Program-made: the position numbers and the translations under genes
Assembly: GCA_037625715.1 (NCBI GenBank)
Contig: JASJHQ010000043.1
Coordinates: forward strand, 1 to 64,000
DNA from: JABAYQ01 sp018608925
GTDB lineage: Bacteria > Bacteroidota > Bacteroidia > Flavobacteriales > UBA7312
Length of the DNA: 64,000 bases
Direction of reading: 5' to 3'
Notes under the pieces: model-generated
Databases searched by the model: none
The model's input: only the letters and a program-made list of their open reading frames with translations
Told to the model about the DNA's origin: nothing
Shown: positions 54,057-61,942 of the stretch, piece after piece
Position numbering within the stretch: the stretch's first letter is position 1
Layout: the number at the start of each line of letters is the position of its first letter

Positions 54057-55058
54057 ATGATTTCAGACAACCAAAATCTTCAAGCGTTTAATACTTTTGG
54101 GATAGAAGCAAATGCAAAACATTTTGCCGCCTTCCAATCTGTTACTCAATTAACATCCTTACTTAATGAGCTAAAAGAGCCATTATTAGTACTGGGTGGA
54201 GGAAGCAACATTTTACTTACCAAAGATTTTGAAGGGACAGTTTTAAAAAATGAAATCGAAGGTATCGAAATTTTTAATGAAGATGAAGATTGTGCCTTTG
54301 TAAGAGTAGGTGCTGGAGTATCTTGGCACGACTTTGTAACATGGGCAATAGACAATAACTTAGGAGGAGCAGAAAACATGTCTCTAATACCTGGAAGTGT
54401 AGGTGCTGCACCGATGCAAAATATTGGAGCATATGGAGTAGAGTTGAAATCTATTTTTCACGAGCTTGAAGCCGTTTCTATTGAAAAGAAAGACATACAG
54501 ACATTTAGTAATGAGGATTGCGACTTCGGATATCGCTACTCTATCTTTAAAGGCCCGCTTAAAGATAAATACGTTATTACTTCCGTTAGCTTCCGACTAC
54601 AGAAAAAACATAGCTTTAATACCTCCTATGGAGCAATTGAAGAGCAATTAAAAACAATGGGTCTTGAGCCAAATCTTAAGAACATTAGCGATGCAGTAAT
54701 TGCAATTCGTCAACAGAAATTACCAGATCCTAAAAAAATTGGAAACAGCGGAAGTTTCTTTAAAAACCCAGTTGTCGACAATGAAAAGTTTCAAGCATTA
54801 AAAAAACAATTTCCCAATATAGTCGGCTACCCAGTTTCAGAAACACAAACTAAATTAGCTGCAGGTTGGCTTATTGACCAAGCAGGCTGGAAAGGGTATC
54901 AAAACGGAGATGCTGGAGTACACAAAAATCAAGCCCTAGTTCTTGTAAATTATGGAAATGCCAAAGGAAAAGAAATCTGGGACTTATCGGAAAAAATCTT
55001 GCAATCCATTTCCGAAAAATACGGCATTGAACTAGAAAGAGAAGTAAATATTATTTAA
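54057..55058 (+). CDS. murB: UDP-N-acetylenolpyruvoylglucosamine reductase
   Basis: This 333-residue FAD enzyme makes UDP-MurNAc for peptidoglycan. It has the FAD motif L-G-G-G-S-N-I-L near 45-52, I-P-G-S-V-G-A-A-P near 110-118, R-Y-S-I-F-K near 160, and the catalytic-serine segment S-G-S-F-F-K-N-P near 236-243. The presence of Y-R-Y-S and the extra C-terminal domain mark the E. coli-like type I form. It is a single gene with a terminator at 55084-55113 and a predicted promoter almost touching the ATG. Confidence 0.97.
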   Translation: MISDNQNLQAFNTFGIEANAKHFAAFQSVTQLTSLLNELKEPLLVLGGGSNILLTKDFEGTVLKNEIEGIEIFNEDEDCAFVRVGAGVSWHDFVTWAIDNNLGGAENMSLIPGSVGAAPMQNIGAYGVELKSIFHELEAVSIEKKDIQTFSNEDCDFGYRYSIFKGPLKDKYVITSVSFRLQKKHSFNTSYGAIEEQLKTMGLEPNLKNISDAVIAIRQQKLPDPKKIGNSGSFFKNPVVDNEKFQALKKQFPNIVGYPVSETQTKLAAGWLIDQAGWKGYQNGDAGVHKNQALVLVNYGNAKGKEIWDLSEKILQSISEKYGIELEREVNII

Positions 55059-55083
55059 GACTATCTACTAAAATATAGGCATT

Positions 55084-55113
55084 AAAAAAGCAGCTCAAAT
55101 GAGCTACTTTTTT
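55084..55113 (+). terminator. Terminator of murB
   Basis: A stem (55084-55097 with 55100-55113, one mismatch) begins with A6 and ends with T6. Its core CTCAAATGAG recurs in other terminators of the window. Confidence 0.85.
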
Positions 55114-55170
55114 AATAATAGGAAATTGTTAATAGCTAAACTAGTAGATAGATTTGCAATTATAAAATTA

Positions 55171-55469
55171 CTATTCGGCTATAATACCATACATTTCATT
55201 AAAACCTGTTGAGTTAGCGCATACATTAGTTGGATATGTTTCATAACCAATCGAATAATCTTTTTCTTCGTATAGACTGTTGTTATGATAAGTCTTAGCA
55301 CTTACTTCTACACATCCTGTAGTGTTTGCAACATTTAAAATAAACATTTGCATCATATAGTAAAAAGTTGTTCCACTAAGTTTTCAGCAAAACTATCAGC
55401 TTCATCTTCTGAACAAGAAAAAAATAGTGTAGAGAAAAATAAAACAAGTAAAAAGTGGAATGGTTTCAT
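55171..55469 (-). pseudogene. Small lipoprotein gene broken by a frameshift
   Basis: From ATG 55469 the frame encodes a lipoprotein start (a hydrophobic stretch, then F-F-S-C-S-E-D-E-A, lipobox cysteine at residue 19). It stops after T-I at the TGA near 55356. A second frame, offset by one base, continues G-T-T-F-Y-Y-M-M-Q-M-F-I and runs 61 residues from its Met at 55356 to 55171, with two cysteines and an E-M-Y-G-I-I-A-E end. Adding one A to the run at 55381-55384 would restore a single lipoprotein of about 99 residues. I do not recognise a family. Either the gene is decayed or the assembly has a one-base error. Confidence 0.65.
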
Positions 55470-55492
55470 ATCTAGTTTATAAAAATAATTTG

Positions 55493-57952
55493 CTACTGCA
55501 GAATAAGCTTATGATTACTTATTCCAATAGATGTTTTAATAGTTAAATTATAGATGCCTTTAGAATAGTGAGATAAATCTATTTGAGACCTAAACTCCCC
55601 ATTGGATTTATTTGATTCAAAATAAACTTGCTTACCCAAAACATTATTAACTCTTATTTCAATCTCATTATCTAAGTATAGCTCCAAATTAAATACATTA
55701 GAAGATGGATTAGGGTAAATAATTACTTTAAAGTCATTTTCGGAAATTGATGATGCATTCTGACATACCTGTTGGCAATCATTTAAAGAGGAATACCCTC
55801 CTGTTCCGTCCATAGGATCAACACAAGCGTCGCCAATGCAGTTAAATGTTATTGAAGGATCATCCTGACATTCTTGTTGGCAATCATTTAACGAGGAGTA
55901 CCCTCCTGTTCCGTCCATAGGATCAACACAAGCTTCACCAATACAGTTAAATGATATTAAAGGATCATCCTGACACACTTGTTGGCAATCATTTAAAGAA
56001 GAGTACCCTCCGGTTCCGTCCATTGGATCAACGCAAGCTTCACCAATGCAGTTAAATGATATTAAAGGATCATCCTGACACTCTTGTTGACAAACATTTA
56101 TAGAGGAGTAATCTCCTGTTCCATCCATAGGATCAACACAAGCGTCGCCAATGCAATTAAACGACTCAGACAGAACATCATCACATTGATCAGAGCGTTC
56201 GGCTGATCCAATATCTTTAATATTGACAGCCACTATATTATTTTGAGATAAACCTGTATAACCTGGGTCTCCGTTATCGTGAGCAATGCTACAATAATCA
56301 GGCAAAAGATAGGGAGTGAAAGATGAATTATCATCTATTAAAGTTAACATCGGATCATCTATTCCATCAAAATTTGTTTCTGACAGATTATTTAAATTAT
56401 TGCCAAACATATTATATCCTGAAGCGATAATAGTACTTCCTGGAAAAAAATCAATCACATCAACAATACTATTTACAAATGTGACTGTTCCTGTCTCATC
56501 ATAATATTGATACTGCTGCAAGCTTAAACTAGATTCGTTTTGATAAAAAGTCGAAGAATGAATCAATATCTCCGTTTCTGTTGTAAAGTATAATACCTTG
56601 TCATTATTGTAAAAAGTAGAGTTGTAAATTTCTAAATAACCTTTAGATTGTGAAATCATATGATACATGGTATAAACTCCACCAGTATTGTTACTAAAAA
56701 AACAAGAATTAATATACGTTTGGCAAGATGTACAATTAATATTATTAATATTTATTTCTAAATTGTCGTTATCAGAAAAAATACAATTATTAAAGTTAAG
56801 TGAGTTTATATCTTTCGAGAAAACATTCCCATTTACAATACAACTATCCATTATTATTTGATTTGTTGACATACTATTACCATTAATAGACAAGTCGGCA
56901 TTAAAAGTAGTATTTGAGAACATCAAGCTAGGTGTGTCATTAAGATCATCAAAATTAAAATCCAAAGAATTATATAAGGAATTATCAGATTGAAAGATCG
57001 AATTAGAAATATTGATTAAACCCATACTTCCATCAGAGAAATTATTAGCACTAACCCCATCAACATTCCCTTCTCCCCCAAAAGTAAAAGAACAACTATT
57101 AAAATTTGAATTAGAGATATTTAAATCTGTAGGATAATTATTATCAATATTTTGGTTCAGCCTTATAGTAGAATTACTAAAATTAACTGCATCAAGATTT
57201 ACTACCAATTCATCTGCCTGAAAATATTGCATATAACCAACATATGAATTTTCTACATTAAAATTATTAAACGTAGAATTTGAAATATCTAACTTTTCTA
57301 AAGCAGAATAAGTGCTAATCGAAGAGTTGTTAAATTCAGAAGACGACATGGTAATATCAGTTGTACCATACAGGTATTTTTCATCAATAAGAACACCTAG
57401 GTTAATCCCATAACAATAAGATATTGTAAAACTTAAATTTGGGGCATCAAGAAAGAAAATTTTACTTGCTGAGTTAGTAAATTGACAATTCTCAACATTC
57501 ACATTAATGTCACTTACTTGATTCTGAAACTGGAAAACCCTAGCTGAAGAAGAAGATCCTAGATTTATGACAAAGGAGTTTTTAATCTCGAAATCATTAT
57601 TAATATTAAAAAAAACAAAATCTTGTTGAGAATCAGGATGTATATCAATACTATCAATTTCAAGCTCTCCATAGGAGAAAAAAGTACCATCATTAAACTT
57701 CAAGTACAAACTATTATTATCATCTGAAAGACCAACAATTCTTACATCTGAATTAGAAGTAATATTTGAGTTTATATTAATTGTTTGGTTTATTAAATAG
57801 CTTTCAAACCTAATCGTTGTACCATCTTCTGCATTCTCAACAGCATCTTTAAAAGACCCTGGCCCTGAGTCATTAGAGTTACTAACATAAACAGTTTGAG
57901 ATATTCCAAAAAATGGAGTCAATAAAATAAGTAGTAAATAAAATGCTTTCAT
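55493..57952 (-). CDS. Secreted beta-helix protein with Cys repeats and T9SS type A sorting domain
   Basis: This 819-residue exoprotein has a signal peptide (about 1-18) and an N-terminal and central region of about 560 residues rich in N-S-x-F/I-x-N-x-S rungs, typical of a right-handed parallel beta-helix. Four tandem 35-residue Cys repeats follow (about 598-737), then a type A T9SS domain with V-I-I-Y-P-N-P-S-S near 742-750 and a C-terminal H-K-L-I-L-Q. Beta-helix proteins of this kind often bind or cleave polysaccharides, but no catalytic residues can be identified here. It should be secreted by the T9SS. No good promoter is visible just upstream. Confidence 0.88.
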   Translation of the reverse strand: MKAFYLLLILLTPFFGISQTVYVSNSNDSGPGSFKDAVENAEDGTTIRFESYLINQTININSNITSNSDVRIVGLSDDNNSLYLKFNDGTFFSYGELEIDSIDIHPDSQQDFVFFNINNDFEIKNSFVINLGSSSSARVFQFQNQVSDINVNVENCQFTNSASKIFFLDAPNLSFTISYCYGINLGVLIDEKYLYGTTDITMSSSEFNNSSISTYSALEKLDISNSTFNNFNVENSYVGYMQYFQADELVVNLDAVNFSNSTIRLNQNIDNNYPTDLNISNSNFNSCSFTFGGEGNVDGVSANNFSDGSMGLINISNSIFQSDNSLYNSLDFNFDDLNDTPSLMFSNTTFNADLSINGNSMSTNQIIMDSCIVNGNVFSKDINSLNFNNCIFSDNDNLEININNINCTSCQTYINSCFFSNNTGGVYTMYHMISQSKGYLEIYNSTFYNNDKVLYFTTETEILIHSSTFYQNESSLSLQQYQYYDETGTVTFVNSIVDVIDFFPGSTIIASGYNMFGNNLNNLSETNFDGIDDPMLTLIDDNSSFTPYLLPDYCSIAHDNGDPGYTGLSQNNIVAVNIKDIGSAERSDQCDDVLSESFNCIGDACVDPMDGTGDYSSINVCQQECQDDPLISFNCIGEACVDPMDGTGGYSSLNDCQQVCQDDPLISFNCIGEACVDPMDGTGGYSSLNDCQQECQDDPSITFNCIGDACVDPMDGTGGYSSLNDCQQVCQNASSISENDFKVIIYPNPSSNVFNLELYLDNEIEIRVNNVLGKQVYFESNKSNGEFRSQIDLSHYSKGIYNLTIKTSIGISNHKLILQ
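55742..56161 (-). repeat. Four tandem 105-bp repeats encoding a 35-residue Cys motif
   Basis: Four copies of 105 bp, nearly identical in DNA, encode a unit opening F-N-C-I-G-(D/E)-A-C-V-D-P and continuing Y-S-S-x-N-x-C-Q-Q-x-C. Each unit has four cysteines, probably in two disulfides. The high DNA identity points to recent duplication or conversion. They sit between the beta-helix region and the sorting domain. Confidence 0.93.
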
Positions 57953-58050
57953 AATTTGTTGTTAAGATATAAGATAAGAATAGCGAATATAACCATTTTT
58001 ATGAGAGACATGCGTTTAAAGACAACCTCAAATACTTTAGATACAGACAT

Positions 58051-58080
58051 AAAAAAAAGCAGCTCAAATGAGCTGCTTTT
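58051..58080 (-). terminator. Terminator of tRNA-Leu
   Basis: A perfect 12-bp stem (58055-58066 with 58069-58080) is followed on the minus strand by eight T residues. It begins 3 nt after the tRNA end. Confidence 0.88.
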
Positions 58081-58083
58081 TCG

Positions 58084-58165
58084 TGCGGATGAAGGGAGTC
58101 GAACCCCCACGCCGTGAGGCACAAGATCCTAAGTCTAGCATGTCTACCAATTCCATCACATCCGC
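58084..58165 (-). tRNA. tRNA-Leu (TAG anticodon)
   Basis: An 82-nt class II tRNA on the minus strand has acceptor GCGGATG/CATCCGC, a long variable arm, T-loop TTCGACT, and anticodon loop CTTAGGA with TAG. It stands alone with its own terminator; CCA is not encoded. Confidence 0.96.
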
Positions 58166-58299
58166 AAATTTAGGTCTGCAAATATATATATTTTTATGTA
58201 GCAAGAAAGTATCTCAAAAAAATATTTTAAATAGAATAAAATGATGTGGAATGTCAGTCAAAATACTATTTTTGTTAAATAACGCACTTGACAATTAAT

Positions 58300-59205
58300 A
58301 TGCTACACATTAAACCAAAAGACCTAGCGGTTGCAGAGTTCCACTCCTATCTTTTAAGTTCGGTAGGCCCAAGACCTATTGCTTTAGCTAGTACCTTGGA
58401 TGGAAACGGAATTCCAAACCTTAGTCCGTTTAGCTTTTTTAATGTTTTTAGCGCAAACCCTCCGATTGCTATTTTCTCTCCAGCAAGAAGAGTTAGAAAC
58501 AACACTACTAAGCATACTTTAGAAAACGTATTACTTAATAAAGAAGTAGTAATTAATGTCGTTTCTCAAGATATCGTTCAGCAAACTTCTCTTTCTAGCA
58601 CAGAATATGAAGAAGGTGTAAACGAATTTACCAAGGCAGGATTTACTCCTTTAGCTTCAGAAACAGTAGCTCCATTTAGAGTGAAAGAATCGCCAGTTCA
58701 GATGGAGTGCGTAGTAAACGACGTAATCTCATTAGGGGAAGAAGGTGGAGCAGGAAATCTAGTTATTTGCGAAATAAAAATGATTCATATCAGTGAAGAC
58801 ATTTTAGATGAGAATGGTGTTATCGATCCTAACAAAATTAAATTGGTAGGTCGAATGGGAGGAAACTGGTACTGCAAGACTACTAACGAGTCTATATTCG
58901 AAGTAGTTAAGCCTATTAGAAACTTAGGAATTGGAATTGATAAAATTCCACAAAGAATACGAAACAGCTACATTTTAAGCGGAAACGATTTAGGAATGTT
59001 AGGAAACATAGAATCTCTACCATCATTGGAAGAAGTGGAGAAATATAGAAAAGATAATTATACCATTAACGAGATTTTGAATTTTAGCAGCGAAGACGAA
59101 GAAGCAAGAGAAGGCCTTCATCATCGTGCTAAAGAATTATTAAGCCAGGGCAAAATTGAAAGCGCCTGGAAAACATTATTGATTGATAAAATAAATAGAT
59201 TATGA
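58300..59205 (+). CDS. Flavin reductase-like (FMN-binding split barrel) protein
   Basis: This 301-residue protein has the flavin-reductase-like domain in its first 200 residues: G-P-R-P-I-A-L-A-S-T near 20-30 and N-P-P-I-A-I-F-S-P near 50. A helical extension of about 100 residues follows. Such proteins bind FMN and reduce flavins or act as unidentified oxidoreductases. I start at ATG 58300; a TTG four codons earlier is possible. Its stop overlaps the DUF3127 start by 4 nt, forming a three-gene unit with the transporter gene that follows. Confidence 0.85.
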   Translation: MLHIKPKDLAVAEFHSYLLSSVGPRPIALASTLDGNGIPNLSPFSFFNVFSANPPIAIFSPARRVRNNTTKHTLENVLLNKEVVINVVSQDIVQQTSLSSTEYEEGVNEFTKAGFTPLASETVAPFRVKESPVQMECVVNDVISLGEEGGAGNLVICEIKMIHISEDILDENGVIDPNKIKLVGRMGGNWYCKTTNESIFEVVKPIRNLGIGIDKIPQRIRNSYILSGNDLGMLGNIESLPSLEEVEKYRKDNYTINEILNFSSEDEEAREGLHHRAKELLSQGKIESAWKTLLIDKINRL

Positions 59206-59561
59206 GTTTAGCAGTAAGTGGAAAATTAGTAAAATTACTAGACCTAGAAACAGGAACTAGTAAAGCAGGAAAAGAATGGAAAAAACAATCGTTTGTGATT
59301 GACACAGGCGCTCAGTACAACCCTGAGGTTTGTTTTCAACTTTTTGGAGAAGACAAAATTGTAATGTTAGATGGCCTTCAGCCAGGAACAGAAATTGAAG
59401 TTGCTTTCAACCTTTCCTCTAGAGAGTACAATGGTAAATACTACCACAACATTGACGCATGGAAAATAAATCGTTCTGCAGCAGCTGTAGTTGATGCTCC
59501 AATGCCAACCGAATCGTTTGAGAGCACACCAGGCTCTGATGAAGACGATTTACCATTCTAA
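59202..59561 (+). CDS. DUF3127 protein with SSB-like C-terminal tip
   Basis: This 119-residue protein matches DUF3127, a small OB-fold-like family common in Bacteroidota (V-S-G-K-L-V-K, then G-K-E-W-K-K-Q-S-F-V-I, and the strand Y-H-N-I-D-A-W-K-I). After a flexible Pro/Ser-rich linker it ends D-E-D-D-L-P-F, almost identical to the D-(D/E)-D-(I/L)-P-F tip through which single-stranded DNA-binding protein recruits repair and replication proteins. The likely role is nucleic acid binding with partner recruitment (inference). The gene overlaps its upstream neighbour by 4 nt and is directly followed, without spacing, by the transporter ATG. Confidence 0.85.
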   Translation: MSLAVSGKLVKLLDLETGTSKAGKEWKKQSFVIDTGAQYNPEVCFQLFGEDKIVMLDGLQPGTEIEVAFNLSSREYNGKYYHNIDAWKINRSAAAVVDAPMPTESFESTPGSDEDDLPF

Positions 59562-60899
59562 ATGTCTGATTGGCTAGCTAAAATTTTTAGAAAGTTTTTA
59601 CCCGCTCCATTTACTATTGCAGTAATTTTAACGGTATTTACTTTTATACTAGCTTATTTTTTTAATACCAATACGGAAGAGAAGCCAATAGCTTCTCTTC
59701 TTTTGTTCTGGGAAAAAGGCTTGTGGGACAAAAACCTTCTTGTGTTCGCATTTCAGATGATGCTAATGCTAGTTTTAGGGCATGTGGTCGCTCTTTCCCA
59801 AACAGTAAACACGATCATTGAAAAAATGTCGACCCTTTTTACTAATACAGCTCAAGCCGCTGCATTGGTTACCATCCTAACACTTTTAGTTAGTTTATTC
59901 AATTGGGGTTTAGGACTAATTTTTGGAGCTATACTGGCTCGAAAAGTGGGCGAATACGCTACAAAAAACAATATAAAATTACACTACCCTATTATTGGTG
60001 CGGCTGGCTATTCAGGACTAATGGTATGGCACGGAGGAATCTCGGGCTCTGCTCCTATTAAAATAGCAGAGCAAGGACATTTTATGCAAGATAAAATAGG
60101 AGTCATCAGTCAGGACGCTACTATTTTTTCTTCTATGAACTTAAGCGTTAGCCTTGTACTTTTAATTGTACTTCCTATGCTAATGTATTTTCTTGGCAAG
60201 AAAAGCAAAGGCCAAAAGATGGAATTAAAATCATCTGAAATACATACTGAAAAGCAGGATTTAATTGGAGCTGAAAAACTAGATCATTCTAACTATATAG
60301 GCATAGGATTTGGAGCTATAATAATCCTCTTTTGTTTATATAAAGCTTTGGTTTTACCAGAACAGTTAAGCCTTTCGTTTATCACCCCTAATTACATCAA
60401 TCTATTTTTACTAGGATTAGCTATTGTTCTTCACAGAAACTTTAATCAGTTTTTAAATGGGGTAGCCAAAGCAATAAACGGCTCATCAGGCATATTAATT
60501 CAGTTTCCTCTTTATTTCGGAATAATGGGACTTATGAAATACTCGGGAATGGTTACTGTTTTTTCCGATTTCTTTGTTCAGATATCGAACAGCACTACCT
60601 TTCCTATTTTCACTTTTATAAGTGCTGGTATTGTAAACATCTTTGTTCCTAGTGGCGGAGGTCAATGGGCAGTGCAAGGACCAATCATTATTGAAGCGGC
60701 AACCCAACTAGGTGTTCCGTATTGGAAAGCTATTATGGCCTTAGCCTATGGCGACCAGACAACCAATATGCTGCAACCATTCTGGGCATTGCCACTACTT
60801 GGAATAACCGGATTAAAAGCCAAAGAAATTTTACCTTACACACTTATCTTAATGATTGCCGGATCGGCTATATTTATTACAGGACTTCTAGTCTTTTAG
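59562..60899 (+). CDS. Short-chain fatty acid transporter (AtoE family)
   Basis: This 445-residue membrane protein has about twelve hydrophobic segments and the AtoE family marks: R-K-F-L-P-A-P-F-T near the N-terminus, F-N-W-G-L-G-L-I-F near 113-121, G-Y-S-G-L-M-V-W-H-G-G near 148-158, and P-S-G-G-G-Q-W near 362. It would import short-chain fatty acids such as acetoacetate or butyrate. It starts directly after the DUF3127 stop codon and ends in a stop that overlaps the convergent permease gene's stop. Confidence 0.92.
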   Translation: MSDWLAKIFRKFLPAPFTIAVILTVFTFILAYFFNTNTEEKPIASLLLFWEKGLWDKNLLVFAFQMMLMLVLGHVVALSQTVNTIIEKMSTLFTNTAQAAALVTILTLLVSLFNWGLGLIFGAILARKVGEYATKNNIKLHYPIIGAAGYSGLMVWHGGISGSAPIKIAEQGHFMQDKIGVISQDATIFSSMNLSVSLVLLIVLPMLMYFLGKKSKGQKMELKSSEIHTEKQDLIGAEKLDHSNYIGIGFGAIIILFCLYKALVLPEQLSLSFITPNYINLFLLGLAIVLHRNFNQFLNGVAKAINGSSGILIQFPLYFGIMGLMKYSGMVTVFSDFFVQISNSTTFPIFTFISAGIVNIFVPSGGGQWAVQGPIIIEAATQLGVPYWKAIMALAYGDQTTNMLQPFWALPLLGITGLKAKEILPYTLILMIAGSAIFITGLLVF

Positions 60900-61942
60900 C
60901 TTTTAACATCGAAAGCATCACGAATAGCATTACCCAACAACATAAAAGACAACACTAAAAACAGGATGGCTAAACCAGGGAAAATAGCCAAGTACCCTTT
61001 ACCCATTATAATATAAGAATAGTGGTCTTTTATCATAGTTCCCCAAGATGGAATAGGTGGCTGTGCCCCAATTCCTAAAAAACTTAAGCCAGCTTCTATC
61101 AGAATAGCAGAAGCAAAATTTGCAGCCGAAATAACAATAACAGGAGCTATAACATTTGGCAATACGTGTTTGGTTAGTATTCGAAAAGTGTTAAAACCAA
61201 GCACTTTACTAGCTTCGATATATTCTTCCTTTCTAACAGACATAACACTCCCTCTAACGATACGAGCTACTTCGACCCACATAGTTAGTCCGACCGCTAC
61301 AAAAACTTGCCAGAATCCTTTTCCTAAAGCTAAAGAAATTGCGATAACCATTAACAAAGTCGGAATAGACCATACTACATTAACCAACCACATAACTACA
61401 GCATCAACAGTTCCTCCAAAATAACCAGAAACTAAACCTAAACTTATTCCAATTATGAGAGAGATAATAACAGAAATAAAACCTACCGCTAAAGAAACTC
61501 TAGAACCATAAAGTATTCTACTTAAATAATCTCTTCCGAACCTATCAGTACCAAGCAAATAAGTGCGGACTTCAATTGTGTGCTTACCATCCGTTTCTAT
61601 CCACTGATCAGAATTATAAAGAGGTAAGTAATAATGGCGTCCGTCTTCAGATTTAAAATCAGAGACAGGAACTTCGGTAAAAGAAGACTCTTGACCGACA
61701 AAAAAATCATAGAAAAAAGTAGACGTTTTCTCAAGATTAGGAACGAGCATTATCTTAACAGACTCGTTAGGAGAAAGAGTGGCTAACTCAATATTCATTT
61801 GATTAGCATTGGGTGAAGAATCCGGAAAAAAAGAAACCCCAAATAAAGAAATCAAAAAAGTAATAGCAATAATAGAAAATCCGAAAAGCCCTAGCTTATC
61901 TTTCTTAAATTTTCGCAATGCAATATTAGTTAAACTACTCAT
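60896..61942 (-). CDS. DppC/OppC-type ABC transporter permease
   Basis: This 348-residue peptide-type ABC permease has an N-terminal transmembrane helix, a periplasmic segment of about 85 residues before L-G-T-D-R-F-G-R-D, and five further helices. The EAA-type cytoplasmic loop (E-A-S-K-V-L-G-F near 245) contacts the ATPase. It would form a peptide or nickel importer with a DppB-like partner, neither of which is here: the gene is orphaned among envelope genes. Its stop TAA overlaps the stop of the convergent AtoE gene within four bases. It overlaps the glycosyltransferase gene upstream by 4 nt. Confidence 0.92.
   Translation of the reverse strand: MSSLTNIALRKFKKDKLGLFGFSIIAITFLISLFGVSFFPDSSPNANQMNIELATLSPNESVKIMLVPNLEKTSTFFYDFFVGQESSFTEVPVSDFKSEDGRHYYLPLYNSDQWIETDGKHTIEVRTYLLGTDRFGRDYLSRILYGSRVSLAVGFISVIISLIIGISLGLVSGYFGGTVDAVVMWLVNVVWSIPTLLMVIAISLALGKGFWQVFVAVGLTMWVEVARIVRGSVMSVRKEEYIEASKVLGFNTFRILTKHVLPNVIAPVIVISAANFASAILIEAGLSFLGIGAQPPIPSWGTMIKDHYSYIIMGKGYLAIFPGLAILFLVLSFMLLGNAIRDAFDVKS

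Larger units (their letters stand above)
57953..58299. other. Intergenic region holding tRNA-Leu and its terminator
   Basis: This 347-base gap holds the tRNA-Leu gene (58084-58165) with its terminator, and a candidate -7 box TATTTTTG (58267-58274) for the flavin-reductase-like gene. I see no further coding frame. Confidence 0.6.

Noticed and set aside
55742..56161. Possible CRISPR-like array from regularly spaced repeats
   Set aside because: The 105-bp units are contiguous, have no variable spacers and are in-frame coding repeats of an exoprotein.
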